Source: Cytophaga aurantiaca DSM 3654 (lineage in GTDB: Bacteria; Bacteroidota; Bacteroidia; Cytophagales; Cytophagaceae). Taken from it: a stretch of DNA of 64,000 nucleotides. The position numbers and the translations under genes are program-made. Position 1 is the first letter of the stretch, and the number at the start of each line of letters is the position of its first letter. Positions 23,806-32,974 of this stretch are shown here, piece after piece. The notes beneath the pieces are model-generated. The model worked only from the letters and a program-made list of their open reading frames with translations. It did no database searches and was not told where the DNA came from. The stretch is taken from the NCBI RefSeq assembly GCF_000379725.1, contig NZ_KB903629.1:1-64000 (forward strand), in the 5' to 3' direction.

Positions 23806-24438
23806 TTAGCAGCCGGAACCAAAAATAGTAACGACAACTTTATATTTATTCATTTTTTCTATTAACTCTCTTATTTTGCTGTTGTCGTCTCCAACTTCAG
23901 CACCAAATGTTTTTTTATATTCGTATTTAAATGATTCAATTAAGTTGTCTAATTTTTTATTCCGTTCGAATATGAAAATATCGTAATCAAATTGTCCATC
24001 TTTCAATTGGATTTCCTGTATTGGGGTTTTCGTAAACCAACTTTTATCTTCTAGCTCTATCTTTGATTCTATTCCTTCCATATAAGAACCATTGAAGAGG
24101 TCATTTACTTTTAATGATTTAATTGAGTCGAGAGATATATAGGTCTGTGAAAAATAAATATAGATGCCTCCACAAGTGTATCTATCATCAAAACCAAATA
24201 GCACATTTTCTTCATTCAGAATATTTCCTTCAATGAATCTTTGCTTTAAATAAGAAAAACTGTTAACTGAATCCGGCTCGACATAACCTGAGAAGCTTAC
24301 AAAAATTCTGGTTTCAGAACCGTTAACGGATGTAAGTGTGATTTCAAGTTCGGATTTGTCGTAATCTGCAAACGATTCTTGAGCTGTTACAAAAAATAAA
24401 AGATAGAATATAATGTGTATTGTGTTTTTAATTGACAT
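23806..24438 (-). CDS. Hypothetical secreted protein
   Basis: 210 residues with a signal peptide (SIKNTIHIIFYLLFFVTA, cut near ESFA). The mature protein mixes beta-strands and a C-terminal amphipathic helix (~165-200) and ends 'VVVTIFGSGC'. Composition is AT-rich and lysine/asparagine-rich. No domain recognised. It is followed by another unknown gene 36 bp upstream in the same direction. Confidence 0.6.
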   Translation of the reverse strand: MSIKNTIHIIFYLLFFVTAQESFADYDKSELEITLTSVNGSETRIFVSFSGYVEPDSVNSFSYLKQRFIEGNILNEENVLFGFDDRYTCGGIYIYFSQTYISLDSIKSLKVNDLFNGSYMEGIESKIELEDKSWFTKTPIQEIQLKDGQFDYDIFIFERNKKLDNLIESFKYEYKKTFGAEVGDDNSKIRELIEKMNKYKVVVTIFGSGC

Positions 24439-24474
24439 GGATCGTTTTTTTTTACTTGATTTGAAAATTGAGAT

Positions 24475-25155
24475 CTAACCTCGCCCAGGTTGAGTGCCAA
24501 AGTTTGTCCATACTGTATACAATTTTTCAACTTCATCTTTATTGAAATATTTCTCCCAAAGTTCGCAGTTTGTTATATAAGCCCAACACTCTCCAAATTT
24601 TAAATATTGAGACTGCGGAATTTTATTGGCTTTTAAACATTTATTCAAAATTTCAACTCGTTTTTTTTCATCCTGTTGAATAATAAAATCTATCTTTTCT
24701 ATTTCAGCACTTGTAAAACGAGCTTTTATAGAATCAAAATCTTTAATTATAGACCAATCTTTTCTTGCGCCAATTCCAATATCAACTCTTCTAAATCTAC
24801 TCTTATTAAGAGCAAAATTCAATTCATCATTTCTTTCAAATTCAATATTGTTTTTTTGTAGTTCAATCCAAAACAATTCCGTTTCAATGCCAATACTTTC
24901 TTGCCAATACGTTAAAATATTATTTGCTATAGATTTTAGTTGAGTAAATGTGAATGATTCTTTTTCAATTCTATCATTCCAATAATTTCCCAAATTCACA
25001 AAAGCTTCCTTAGTCTTATTATCAAAATGTTTTGAATCATTAACAAGTTTGTTCTGAATTGCAATTATCTTCAAAAGTTTACCCTTGTGTCCGTTTTTCG
25101 TATCCGCCATAAAAGTATTCATCAATTCAAAATTAGCTGATATTTCAATATCCAC
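24475..25155 (-). CDS. Hypothetical cytoplasmic protein
   Basis: 226 residues from ATG 25155; later in-frame ATGs at codons 12 and 16 (MNTFMADTKNG) are alternatives. Mostly helical and charged, no signal peptide or membrane segment. 'FGECWAYITNCELWEKYFNK' near the C-terminus is its most distinctive stretch. AT-richer than the neighbours, which may point to transfer. No family recognised. Confidence 0.55.
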   Translation of the reverse strand: MDIEISANFELMNTFMADTKNGHKGKLLKIIAIQNKLVNDSKHFDNKTKEAFVNLGNYWNDRIEKESFTFTQLKSIANNILTYWQESIGIETELFWIELQKNNIEFERNDELNFALNKSRFRRVDIGIGARKDWSIIKDFDSIKARFTSAEIEKIDFIIQQDEKKRVEILNKCLKANKIPQSQYLKFGECWAYITNCELWEKYFNKDEVEKLYTVWTNFGTQPGRG

Positions 25156-25175
25156 CCTTTTGTTTGAAAAAGCAA

Positions 25176-25277
25176 TTGTCTGAATTGAGATTTATCGGAT
25201 TGAATGGAAAATTGGATTAGAGTCCACTTTTTTAATCCTGTAAATCCACTAATCCAACGAATCCAAATTCAGACAAA
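25176..25277. repeat. TTGTCTGAATT inverted-repeat element
   Basis: Perfect 11-bp terminal inverted repeats TTGTCTGAATT (25176-25186) and AATTCAGACAA (25267-25277) enclose ~80 bp with further internal GGATT/AATCC symmetry. Related copies: half element at 16253-16299 and the long hairpin at 30956-31116. Confidence 0.75.
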
Positions 25278-25302
25278 AGTCAACCACAGCGCAGTTCTTT
25301 AT

Positions 25303-28300
25303 TTACTTGATTTTCATTCTTCTTATTGCCGTTTGTGTTTGTATCATTGGAAAATACATCAGATGAACCGAACATGGATTCAATTGATAATTTCCTTTAA
25401 ACAATACCTTCTGACGAATGGTAAATGTATATACACCAGCCGGCATTTTATCAAAATATAAAATCACTTTGTCGCGAAACTCCTCTCTGTGTATCAATAA
25501 ACCCGGATTGGAAATCAACACATCTTCAAGTAAGCAGCCTGCCGCCAGTGGTATCTCAACCATTACATACGAACAGTTCTTAATTGTCTTCATCGTCACA
25601 ACCTGTTCCACCACTGTTCCCGACTGTAACGATGAGATCATATTTCCATTTTCTTTAAATACATAATCTATACTTAAATCGGGATATGCCTTAGCAGTAG
25701 TGGGGATTTGTTTTTCGCTTCGTACTACATACAAACCTGCAGCATCTTTAATTTGCAATGTATGAGAAAGAGAGTCCTTAATGATTTTATTGAAAGGTAA
25801 TTTATTTACTGCAACCTGATCGTATGTAATAACAGCAGAAGTTTTCTGTGTTGTGCTAAGTGTTGAAAATTCATTTATGAACAAAGCCTTTACATACGTT
25901 GGTGTATGTACCGATACGCTTCCGTGCTCTACCAATCCTACCCGGATACGGGATGCAATATCCGGATAATGTACATGCGCAATTCGATGCAGCAGAATCA
26001 GATACATCAATTCATCTTCATACCAGTCTGAATTCAATGTCTGTTGGTTTTTCAACGAAGCATTACCTAGTATTGTCTGATCAAGATACTGCTCTATCTC
26101 GTTACGCTTAATACTATCTCCTTGTAGCTGACGGATTCTTAATTTCAGAATCTCTTCTTTGTATGTTAATTGCTCAGGTGATTTAATAAGAATATTATCC
26201 ATTGGCAGCTTAGATTCCTTCATAAGCCAATAAGTAAAGTAATCAACCTTGTTGGCAGCAGCACGCTCAATCAGACGCGCGCCTATATTTGTATAAAAAC
26301 GATCCGGATTTAACTCCTGCTGCGTGTAATATACATTCAAGGCATAAAACACATACGCAGACATAGACATATTTGTATGCGCTCTACCCCACCATCCATA
26401 AAGATTTTCATCGTTTATGTTCGATTTCAATCTGGAATAAAAATTCTGCGGATATTTTCCATTATAACTTCCCGAAAGCTGTTTGCCAGCTACAGCGCCA
26501 ATTAATTTACTTGCTATTTGTTCGTTACATAAATAGTTATAATCCATCAGATGCTGATATTGTATATGAACAATATCTTTCAAATCATTTGACAGATAGA
26601 TTTTTGTTTCAATGATCGAGTCCGGCTTTTGAAGCGTTACAATTGTATCTCCTTTCAGAAATCCATAAGAACCCGTGTATGTTTCATTACCGGCTTCATA
26701 CACCGGAATAATACGTTGTTCGCCATCAATCTGTTTGCCACCTGTGATCATAATCGATTTACAAAGAACAGTATCTTTCACTCCGGATATATAAAAGCTG
26801 TATGTATCGTCGTTTCGTATTGATTCATTCAAACGGACACCTTCTACACTATTCTGAACAACAAATGCCGTATCTGATTGTACGTGATACGCTGCACTGA
26901 TGCTATCTCCGCGGATTGCAAAGCGCGGCACATACAACTGAATGTTATTTTTCAAATATGCCGTGTTTTCATAACGCCACACATTGGATTTTTTACCTTT
27001 ATGAGCAATGATGTAATTATCCCAATGTGTCAAGGCATCTGTATAATGCGTAGTAAAGCTTGCATTGCCGTACGCGTCTGTTGAAAAAGACGGAACCCAA
27101 TATGCACGATCATAAAAATCTGAACGTACCTGCACGGTTTTATTAACCGTATGACCGGATATAAAAGCGGTTGTATCTGCCGCTGAATAGTCCGCCACCT
27201 GAAATCCATTTTCTTCATTAAATGCCATACCCGTTGTTGTTGAATATGCTCCAGGATTAGCATCTGTCGGCTCATAACGATATCTCGGCGTGCGAACAGT
27301 TGTCTCATCGCCCCAGAAATTTGACGGACATAGCACTCTGCCTTGTCTTCTCGGCAACACAAAATTCAATCGCAGATTCACTTCCCACATTCCGTTATTC
27401 ATATACGAATAATCTGTACCTGAAACGGATTTATTCCACAGTGCTTCTATACTTATACTTTCTATGTACTGTATATGATATTTCAGCGAAACACCGACAG
27501 GTATCGTTAGCGCTGTATTTCTAATAGATGCATCAAAAATCTGTTGTCCTGAAATGCCTGAACCTACTAACACGTTAAATGAATGACGGGAATATTTTAA
27601 TACAGAACACCACGCCATGGCACTGATTTTACCATACGAATACTTATATGGCTGCGACGTAGACAAGGCTGTCTTTCCGTATTCAAATCGTAGTTCGCCG
27701 CGGAGATGATTCGTAAACTGACGGCCTGCCAATGCGCCAAACTGATAACCGGATTCCGACTCGGAAGGCCCTGTGTACAATGCATTCAGCCCGCCATATA
27801 TTCCACAATACGAAAAGCTATTGCTTCTTCTCCTGTTCCTTCTTCTGTTTGAACTATATGAATAAGGCTTTTTGTAAAACATTGTAGACGTCGGATAATA
27901 CACATCCGTTTGCGAATATAAACTTGTGGGTAAAATCCCTCTTGTATAATTTTTGCATGTATCCGGTATTACTGAAGTTATGTAGTAACCCGGCTTATCA
28001 ATATTTATTTTTTGTTCTTTTAGTATATCTCCGTTTTTGTTATGCACCCGGATGATATACTCACCGGATTGAACACCGAATCTAAAATCTCTTCCGAATG
28101 TAGAAGAATCGTACAATACTGTATTTGTTTGATCCGTCAATCTGACTGTTACGTTTTGATCGAAAAAATTCTGTACATACAAGGCAGCATACTCATTTAA
28201 TTTCTGTGGATACATTTCATCAGGAGCATACGTGCACGTTATAGGAGTCTTCCGGTATGCTTCATAATCCAATGTCTTCAGTTCATCTATTTTAATTTTA

Positions 28301-30828
28301 CCTTCTTTGGATGAGAATGTTTTAAAACGAATGCGTTGAAAATACTCCCGAAGCTCTTTATTAAGCGCAGGATCTACTTTATGTATGGTATAGGTTGAAT
28401 CTGAAATTACGTTAAAATCTGAGTCCGCATTTATAAAAGATGCATACCTGAAACAATTCGTATAATAATTATACTTTGTACGAACATAAAAATATCCGTT
28501 GCTTTTTATTTCGTATGAACAGCTATAAAACAGATCACGTTCTTTTGAAGTCAAATGCTTCGGTCGTGGCTCTGAACGATATGAACCTGCAGCAATCCGG
28601 TCTACGGGAATAAGGATATTGTTTTTAAAAGATGCATAAATCAATATACTGTCAATAAAAATACTTTCGTTTGCCAAACGTATTTCATAGGAATGATAAC
28701 CGGGTGTTGAGTAAAAGGATTGTTTGGACTTATTTCCCACATCTTCCCAGTAGACCAGTTTTCCATCTTCAAGAATATAACCGGGACGTATGTATGTTTT
28801 ATTTTTACAGATGTATAAAAAAGCTTCGGTTGATGCATCACCTTCTTTTGGAACAAGGAAATAATTTATGCTATCCTTATATAAAAATGCATGATAATCA
28901 TTGTATAAAGACTTATTGACAGTTGTATCAAATGTGCCGGGCACAGACAGATAGTCATTCGTATAATTTGATATAAGATCATACTCATATTTTACGGGTA
29001 CATTTTCGCGCGGAATGCCATTATGCGGCAAACGATTGTCAACTGCCAAAGCTGTCAGGTTTACATTGCGCAATGCTTTATCTTTCAAATCCGTTACATG
29101 CACCTTCACTTTATCACCTCCGCCTGGAACAATCGTATCCGGCATGCTCGCATAGATCATAAGGGATTTATAATCCGGACTGATCACCAAACGCGTTTGT
29201 ATGTATTTTCCCTGAAATAAATAATCGCAATAGAAGTTTTGATTTTTATCCAAAGAAGTTATAAAGGTTATCTGCTGGCTACTTTGCTGACATACAATTT
29301 CCCCTTCTCTATCTTTTACGCGAACAGCAAGTAGATAAGGGTTTTCAATCTGAACATGAATTTTATTTTGCTGAATGGAATAATTAAAGTCCAATACCTC
29401 TTCAGCGTTTTGAGTATTGTTTATTTTGATATAAGAATCATTTATTATAAACGCAACAGGAAAATTCTGCTGTTCAAAATCGATCTGATATGGAAAGGTA
29501 ACAGCTAGTGTATCTTTAACGTGTGAATTGTAATATATGGCAAAACCTTGTTGAGGAGTATTATCTACACCGTAAGGCTTAAACGTGCATAGATGTCCTT
29601 CTATATGTTCTCTCATTGTAACAGGCGTATATACATATCCAAACACTTTTTTCTTTTCTTCTACAATACCATTGTTCGTAGCTGTGAGTGTAAACGTTAA
29701 GGAATACTTCCCAAATGGCAGGTGTGCAAGTTTTCCTTTGTATATATATTCTTTTTTGCCTGTTGCTCTGATACTGTCTTTCAAAATTGTGTATGGCACA
29801 TATCCATTCTTTAATGCTGCTAATTCAATATTCTTCGGTTCAAGTGTCAGATAGATCCAGCCATCCGGAACTGCATCGCCCTGAGCATTGGTGTATTGAA
29901 TGTTGATTGTTACAGAATCCTGATGCTGCTTATTGAAACTTAATGATCCATCTAATAAAAAATCGTCCAGCTTGTAATCTTCAACTAAAAAATAATTATA
30001 ATCAGAACTATGGTTACGAAAAAGATATACAGAATACCGCATACCAATCGGCAACGTATCCGGAAGCACAAAATACCCTGTATAACTTCCGTTTTTATCT
30101 CTAACAATTTTCTTTGAGTATACCGTTACATAATCGTAATTGATGTCTGTATATTGAATCTGCAAAAATCTCTTATTGTGAAATATGCAAGGTTTGTAAA
30201 AGCCTTTCATGAAAACCGTATCTCCAATATGATATTTAGGTTTGTCTGTCAACACAAACCCTTTATCACCCTTACGTTCATATATATCTTCCCGGTAATT
30301 CTTTTTACGCACAGACTCAGGAATTGCAGTCAACAGAAATTCATCTTTATATTCAACCGTAAGTTTCTTGCCATATACATATTCCGGGATTACATAATAA
30401 TACCCATTGTGTTTCAGTTCTATCTTTTTCCCTTCAACATAAAACTGAACGTCCGTCAATTGTTTATCGGCAGCATTATGAACCTCTATGCCAATCTCAC
30501 GTGGGGCTTTAACGATGTTGGTTGAAAACTGAAAACTTGCTATAAAAATTGTATGCGCATAATTATCCTTTGAGGATAACAGTATATATCCTCCTTTGTG
30601 ATATTTTAAAGGTATTTCCTGGTTTATTTTTATACTATCCACAGGATTATGAAGAAATGCTGTTGTATAAACGCCTTTGTATTTTCCTGCATATAATTCC
30701 CACGCCTGCTCTTTAGTAACAGCATAGATATATTTATACGGTATGCTTGCAGCTGTTTTTTTGATTTGCTGCGCAAAGGAAATCTGAAAACACAAAAGAA
30801 AGGAAAATGGGAGTAAAAATCGGGGCAT
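25303..30828 (-). CDS. Giant alpha-2-macroglobulin with thioester and an internal outer-membrane beta-barrel
   Basis: 1841 residues, signal peptide MPRFLLPFSFLLCFQISFA. N-terminal MG domains include the MG2-type 'FVLTDKPKYHIGDTVFMKGF' (~190-215). The A2M core is marked by 'FSTDAYGNASFTTHYTDALTHWDNYIIAHK' (~1255-1285), and the thioester motif C1434-N-E-Q1437 sits in 'YNYLCNEQIASKLIG', followed by helical-toroid segments ('GWWGRAHTNMSMSAYVFYAL') and a C-terminal MG/receptor-like domain. Bacterial A2Ms trap proteases in the periplasm. Odd: residues ~1005-1160 ('YGGLNALYTGPSESESGYQF', 'LAGRQFTNHLRGELRFEYGK', 'NGMWEVNLRLNFVLP') look like an 8-stranded OmpA/OmpX-type barrel placed between the MG part and the A2M core. 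No pbpC gene is adjacent, unlike many A2M loci. Confidence 0.85.
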   Translation of the reverse strand: MPRFLLPFSFLLCFQISFAQQIKKTAASIPYKYIYAVTKEQAWELYAGKYKGVYTTAFLHNPVDSIKINQEIPLKYHKGGYILLSSKDNYAHTIFIASFQFSTNIVKAPREIGIEVHNAADKQLTDVQFYVEGKKIELKHNGYYYVIPEYVYGKKLTVEYKDEFLLTAIPESVRKKNYREDIYERKGDKGFVLTDKPKYHIGDTVFMKGFYKPCIFHNKRFLQIQYTDINYDYVTVYSKKIVRDKNGSYTGYFVLPDTLPIGMRYSVYLFRNHSSDYNYFLVEDYKLDDFLLDGSLSFNKQHQDSVTINIQYTNAQGDAVPDGWIYLTLEPKNIELAALKNGYVPYTILKDSIRATGKKEYIYKGKLAHLPFGKYSLTFTLTATNNGIVEEKKKVFGYVYTPVTMREHIEGHLCTFKPYGVDNTPQQGFAIYYNSHVKDTLAVTFPYQIDFEQQNFPVAFIINDSYIKINNTQNAEEVLDFNYSIQQNKIHVQIENPYLLAVRVKDREGEIVCQQSSQQITFITSLDKNQNFYCDYLFQGKYIQTRLVISPDYKSLMIYASMPDTIVPGGGDKVKVHVTDLKDKALRNVNLTALAVDNRLPHNGIPRENVPVKYEYDLISNYTNDYLSVPGTFDTTVNKSLYNDYHAFLYKDSINYFLVPKEGDASTEAFLYICKNKTYIRPGYILEDGKLVYWEDVGNKSKQSFYSTPGYHSYEIRLANESIFIDSILIYASFKNNILIPVDRIAAGSYRSEPRPKHLTSKERDLFYSCSYEIKSNGYFYVRTKYNYYTNCFRYASFINADSDFNVISDSTYTIHKVDPALNKELREYFQRIRFKTFSSKEGKIKIDELKTLDYEAYRKTPITCTYAPDEMYPQKLNEYAALYVQNFFDQNVTVRLTDQTNTVLYDSSTFGRDFRFGVQSGEYIIRVHNKNGDILKEQKINIDKPGYYITSVIPDTCKNYTRGILPTSLYSQTDVYYPTSTMFYKKPYSYSSNRRRNRRRSNSFSYCGIYGGLNALYTGPSESESGYQFGALAGRQFTNHLRGELRFEYGKTALSTSQPYKYSYGKISAMAWCSVLKYSRHSFNVLVGSGISGQQIFDASIRNTALTIPVGVSLKYHIQYIESISIEALWNKSVSGTDYSYMNNGMWEVNLRLNFVLPRRQGRVLCPSNFWGDETTVRTPRYRYEPTDANPGAYSTTTGMAFNEENGFQVADYSAADTTAFISGHTVNKTVQVRSDFYDRAYWVPSFSTDAYGNASFTTHYTDALTHWDNYIIAHKGKKSNVWRYENTAYLKNNIQLYVPRFAIRGDSISAAYHVQSDTAFVVQNSVEGVRLNESIRNDDTYSFYISGVKDTVLCKSIMITGGKQIDGEQRIIPVYEAGNETYTGSYGFLKGDTIVTLQKPDSIIETKIYLSNDLKDIVHIQYQHLMDYNYLCNEQIASKLIGAVAGKQLSGSYNGKYPQNFYSRLKSNINDENLYGWWGRAHTNMSMSAYVFYALNVYYTQQELNPDRFYTNIGARLIERAAANKVDYFTYWLMKESKLPMDNILIKSPEQLTYKEEILKLRIRQLQGDSIKRNEIEQYLDQTILGNASLKNQQTLNSDWYEDELMYLILLHRIAHVHYPDIASRIRVGLVEHGSVSVHTPTYVKALFINEFSTLSTTQKTSAVITYDQVAVNKLPFNKIIKDSLSHTLQIKDAAGLYVVRSEKQIPTTAKAYPDLSIDYVFKENGNMISSLQSGTVVEQVVTMKTIKNCSYVMVEIPLAAGCLLEDVLISNPGLLIHREEFRDKVILYFDKMPAGVYTFTIRQKVLFKGNYQLNPCSVHLMYFPMIQTQTAIRRMKIK

Positions 30829-30955
30829 AGAATATTCTGTAATAATTCACTATAAATACAACTCAAAACTTAAAGGTAAGCAACCTGACCAGATTAAAGC
30901 GGTGATTTCAATATGTATTCTTTTGTTTTAAAAAGCAATTGAATTGGGATTTATC

Positions 30956-31116
30956 GGATTGATTGGAAAGTTTGGATTAGAGTCGACTTTTACCGGGCTG
31001 TTGGCCGTTGGCACAACAGCAGGTTGGGTGGTGGTTAGGTTAGAAGGTGTGATCGTCAGCAGTAATTAAATTGGATTGAAAAAAGTCGACTCTAATCCAA
31101 CTTTTCCGATCAATCC
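30956..31116. repeat. Long inverted repeat (36-bp arms) of the GGATT/AATCC family
   Basis: Left arm 30956-30991 (GGATTGATTGGAAAGTTTGG then ATTAGAGTCGACTTTT) and right arm 31081-31116 are reverse complements except for two or three bases. They enclose an 89-bp loop of unique sequence. Beyond the right arm AAAGAATCCAAATCAAA resembles the end of the copies at 16253 and 25176. It lies in the 361-bp gap between the macroglobulin and frr and lacks any coding potential. Confidence 0.8.
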
Positions 31117-31130
31117 AAAGAATCCAAATC

Positions 31131-31165
31131 AAAAAAAGAGTGACGCTTCTCAGCATCACTCTCTT
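31131..31165 (-). terminator. Terminator of the pyrH-frr operon
   Basis: Read on the minus strand, GAGTGATGC / GCGTCACTC (one mismatch) form a stem with a 6-nt loop, followed by seven T. It lies 25 bp beyond the frr stop. Confidence 0.8.
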
Positions 31166-31189
31166 CATATTTATTTCGAAGCACGATCA

Positions 31190-31750
31190 TTACACCGTCA
31201 TCAATTCTTTTTCTTTCGAAGCAATCAAGGTATCTAACTTCGCATTCGTATCGTTCGTCAATGCTTGTACAACTTCTTCCGCTTTTTTAACTTCGTCTTC
31301 AGAAGCACCTTCTTTCAACAATTTTTTCAACTCGTCGTTTGTTTCCTGACGGATCTTGCGGATACGTACTTTACCACTTTCGCCTTCCGCTTTTGTTTGC
31401 TTCACTAAATCTCTGCGACGCTCTTCTGTAAGTGGTGGCACATTGATACGAATTACATCGCCATCGTTCTGCGGGTTTAAACCCATATTCGCATCACGAA
31501 TTACTTTTTCAATGGTTGTGATCATTGACTTTTCAAACGCTTTGATCGTTATAGAACGGGGCTCAGGAACCGTAATAGATGCAATCTGACCAAGTGGTGT
31601 AGATGCTCCATAATATTCAACCATTAACCCATCGAACATGTTTGGTGATGCTTTTCCTGCACGGATCTTAGATAACTCAAACTCTGTATGTTTGATCGCT
31701 TTCTGCATGTTATCCTTTGCATCGTCTAGATATAAATTAATTTCTTCCAT
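31190..31750 (-). CDS. frr: Ribosome recycling factor
   Basis: 186 residues, standard RRF length. Helical bundle plus hinge domain: 'FELSKIRAGKASPNMFDGLM', 'YYGASTPLGQIASITVPEPR', 'INVPPLTEERRRDLVKQ', 'VRIRKIRQETNDELKKL'. Acts with EF-G to split the post-termination ribosome. Follows pyrH by 51 bp in the same direction, the common bacterial pyrH-frr pair. Confidence 0.98.
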   Translation of the reverse strand: MEEINLYLDDAKDNMQKAIKHTEFELSKIRAGKASPNMFDGLMVEYYGASTPLGQIASITVPEPRSITIKAFEKSMITTIEKVIRDANMGLNPQNDGDVIRINVPPLTEERRRDLVKQTKAEGESGKVRIRKIRQETNDELKKLLKEGASEDEVKKAEEVVQALTNDTNAKLDTLIASKEKELMTV

Positions 31751-31801
31751 GTTTGAAATTCCTTTTATAAATATATAATTCAGTTAATAAAGTCTCTCTA
31801 C

Positions 31802-32509
31802 TTATAACGTAACCAAGGTACCTACGCTTTCGCCTTCAAGTACTTTCAATAAATTACCCGGTTTGTTCATATCAAAAATAATGATCGGCACTTCGTTTTC
31901 TTTACACAAGGTAAAGGCCGTCATGTCCATAATGTTCAATCCTTTCTCGTATGCTTCGTCAAAAGAAATCGTTGTGTAACGTGTTGCACTTGGATCTTTC
32001 TCCGGATCGGCAGTGTATACGCCATCTACACGTGTTCCTTTTAATACAACTTCCGCTTCAACTTCAATCGCACGCAAACTTGCTGCAGTATCTGTTGTAA
32101 AATATGGATTCCCTGTACCGGCACCAAACATTACGATACGGCCTTTTTCTAAGTGACGGATCGCACGTCTGCGGATGAAGGATTCACATACCTGTTCAAT
32201 TTTAATACCCGACATCAATCGTGTATCCAAACCGATGTTTTCCAATGCACTTTGCAATGCCATGCAGTTGATCACGGTTGCAAGCATTCCCATGTAATCG
32301 CCTTGCACACGGTCAATACCCGTAGCAGCTGCTTCGATCCCTCTGTAAATATTTCCACCACCAACAACAATTGTAATCTCTACTCCTTTTTCCGCAATTG
32401 CTTGAATTTCTTTTGCATAACGGATAAGAACCTGGCTGTCTATACCATATTTCTGTTCGCCCATTAAGGCTTCACCACTCAACTTCAGGAGAATACGTTT
32501 ATATTTCAT
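31802..32509 (-). CDS. pyrH: Uridylate kinase
   Basis: 235 residues. Amino-acid-kinase fold with the PyrH signatures '[13 protein letters not shown]', '[10 protein letters not shown]', '[20 protein letters not shown]', '[17 protein letters not shown]' and '[17 protein letters not shown]'. Phosphorylates UMP to UDP with ATP in pyrimidine nucleotide synthesis; cytoplasmic hexamer. Co-transcribed with frr. A TATATTTG box lies 65 nt upstream. Confidence 0.98.
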   Translation of the reverse strand: MKYKRILLKLSGEALMGEQKYGIDSQVLIRYAKEIQAIAEKGVEITIVVGGGNIYRGIEAAATGIDRVQGDYMGMLATVINCMALQSALENIGLDTRLMSGIKIEQVCESFIRRRAIRHLEKGRIVMFGAGTGNPYFTTDTAASLRAIEVEAEVVLKGTRVDGVYTADPEKDPSATRYTTISFDEAYEKGLNIMDMTAFTLCKENEVPIIIFDMNKPGNLLKVLEGESVGTLVTL

Positions 32510-32573
32510 AGTTTCTTATTTTTCGATTCGAGATCGGGCGTGCAAGCCAAGGCTCCAAACATGCCAAATCTTA

Positions 32574-32581
32574 CAAATATA
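32574..32581 (-). promoter_or_regulatory. Candidate -7 box for pyrH-frr
   Basis: TATATTTG on the minus strand fits the Bacteroidota -7 consensus TAnnTTTG, 65 nt upstream of the pyrH ATG. The -33 TTG is not clear, so this is tentative. Confidence 0.3.
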
Positions 32582-32744
32582 TACCCATTTTCGCGAATAG
32601 GAAAATTGAAAAGGGCTTAAGAGAATCTATTTTCAAGAAAAATATCAACATAAAGGGGTTAAGATGCGGTTATGAATGTCGTTGCATAGCAATCCAGTGG
32701 TCTGACCACAAAAGATTTGTTTTTCTTTGTTGTTAATCGAAACA

Positions 32745-32778
32745 ATTCGTCGGACCACAAAAAAGTGGTCTGACGAAT
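32745..32778. repeat. 34-nt palindrome ATTCGTCGGACCAC-A6-GTGGTCTGACGAAT, copy 1
   Basis: 14-bp arms with one mismatch around an A6 loop. The same 34 bases recur exactly at 40979-41012. Fragments of the same motif occur alongside (CCAGTGGTCTGACCAC at 32694-32709; GTAGTCAGACGAAAG near 32793). The rest of the 32510-32974 gap shows only the pyrH promoter region and AT-rich sequence ahead of the aminopeptidase. Confidence 0.8.
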
Positions 32779-32974
32779 GCTCATTAGCAAACGGTAGTCA
32801 GACGAAAGCTTGTTACCACTTGTCTCCTATTCAATAACTTTCCTTAAATCACTATCAAAAAACACTGCTGCCACTGCAAAATCACCCAAAAAATGTATCT
32901 TTATCTTGTAAATAAGCCATTTATTTCGTGCTGCGATCTTTGCACGACCATCACATACAGTTGATTTCAATTTC

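Noticed and set aside
24475-25155. Considered as part of a toxin-antitoxin or defence pair with the 23806 gene
   Set aside because: The partner has a signal peptide, neither has toxin or nuclease motifs, and the gap is ordinary.
31081-31116. Arms of the long inverted repeat considered as a tRNA remnant or att site
   Set aside because: No cloverleaf features, no integrase nearby, and the sequence matches the dispersed AATCC family.
32694-32709. CCAGTGGTCTGACCAC considered as a transcription-factor operator for the aminopeptidase
   Set aside because: It shares its sequence with the neighbouring 34-nt dispersed palindrome, so it is more simply a fragment of that repeat.
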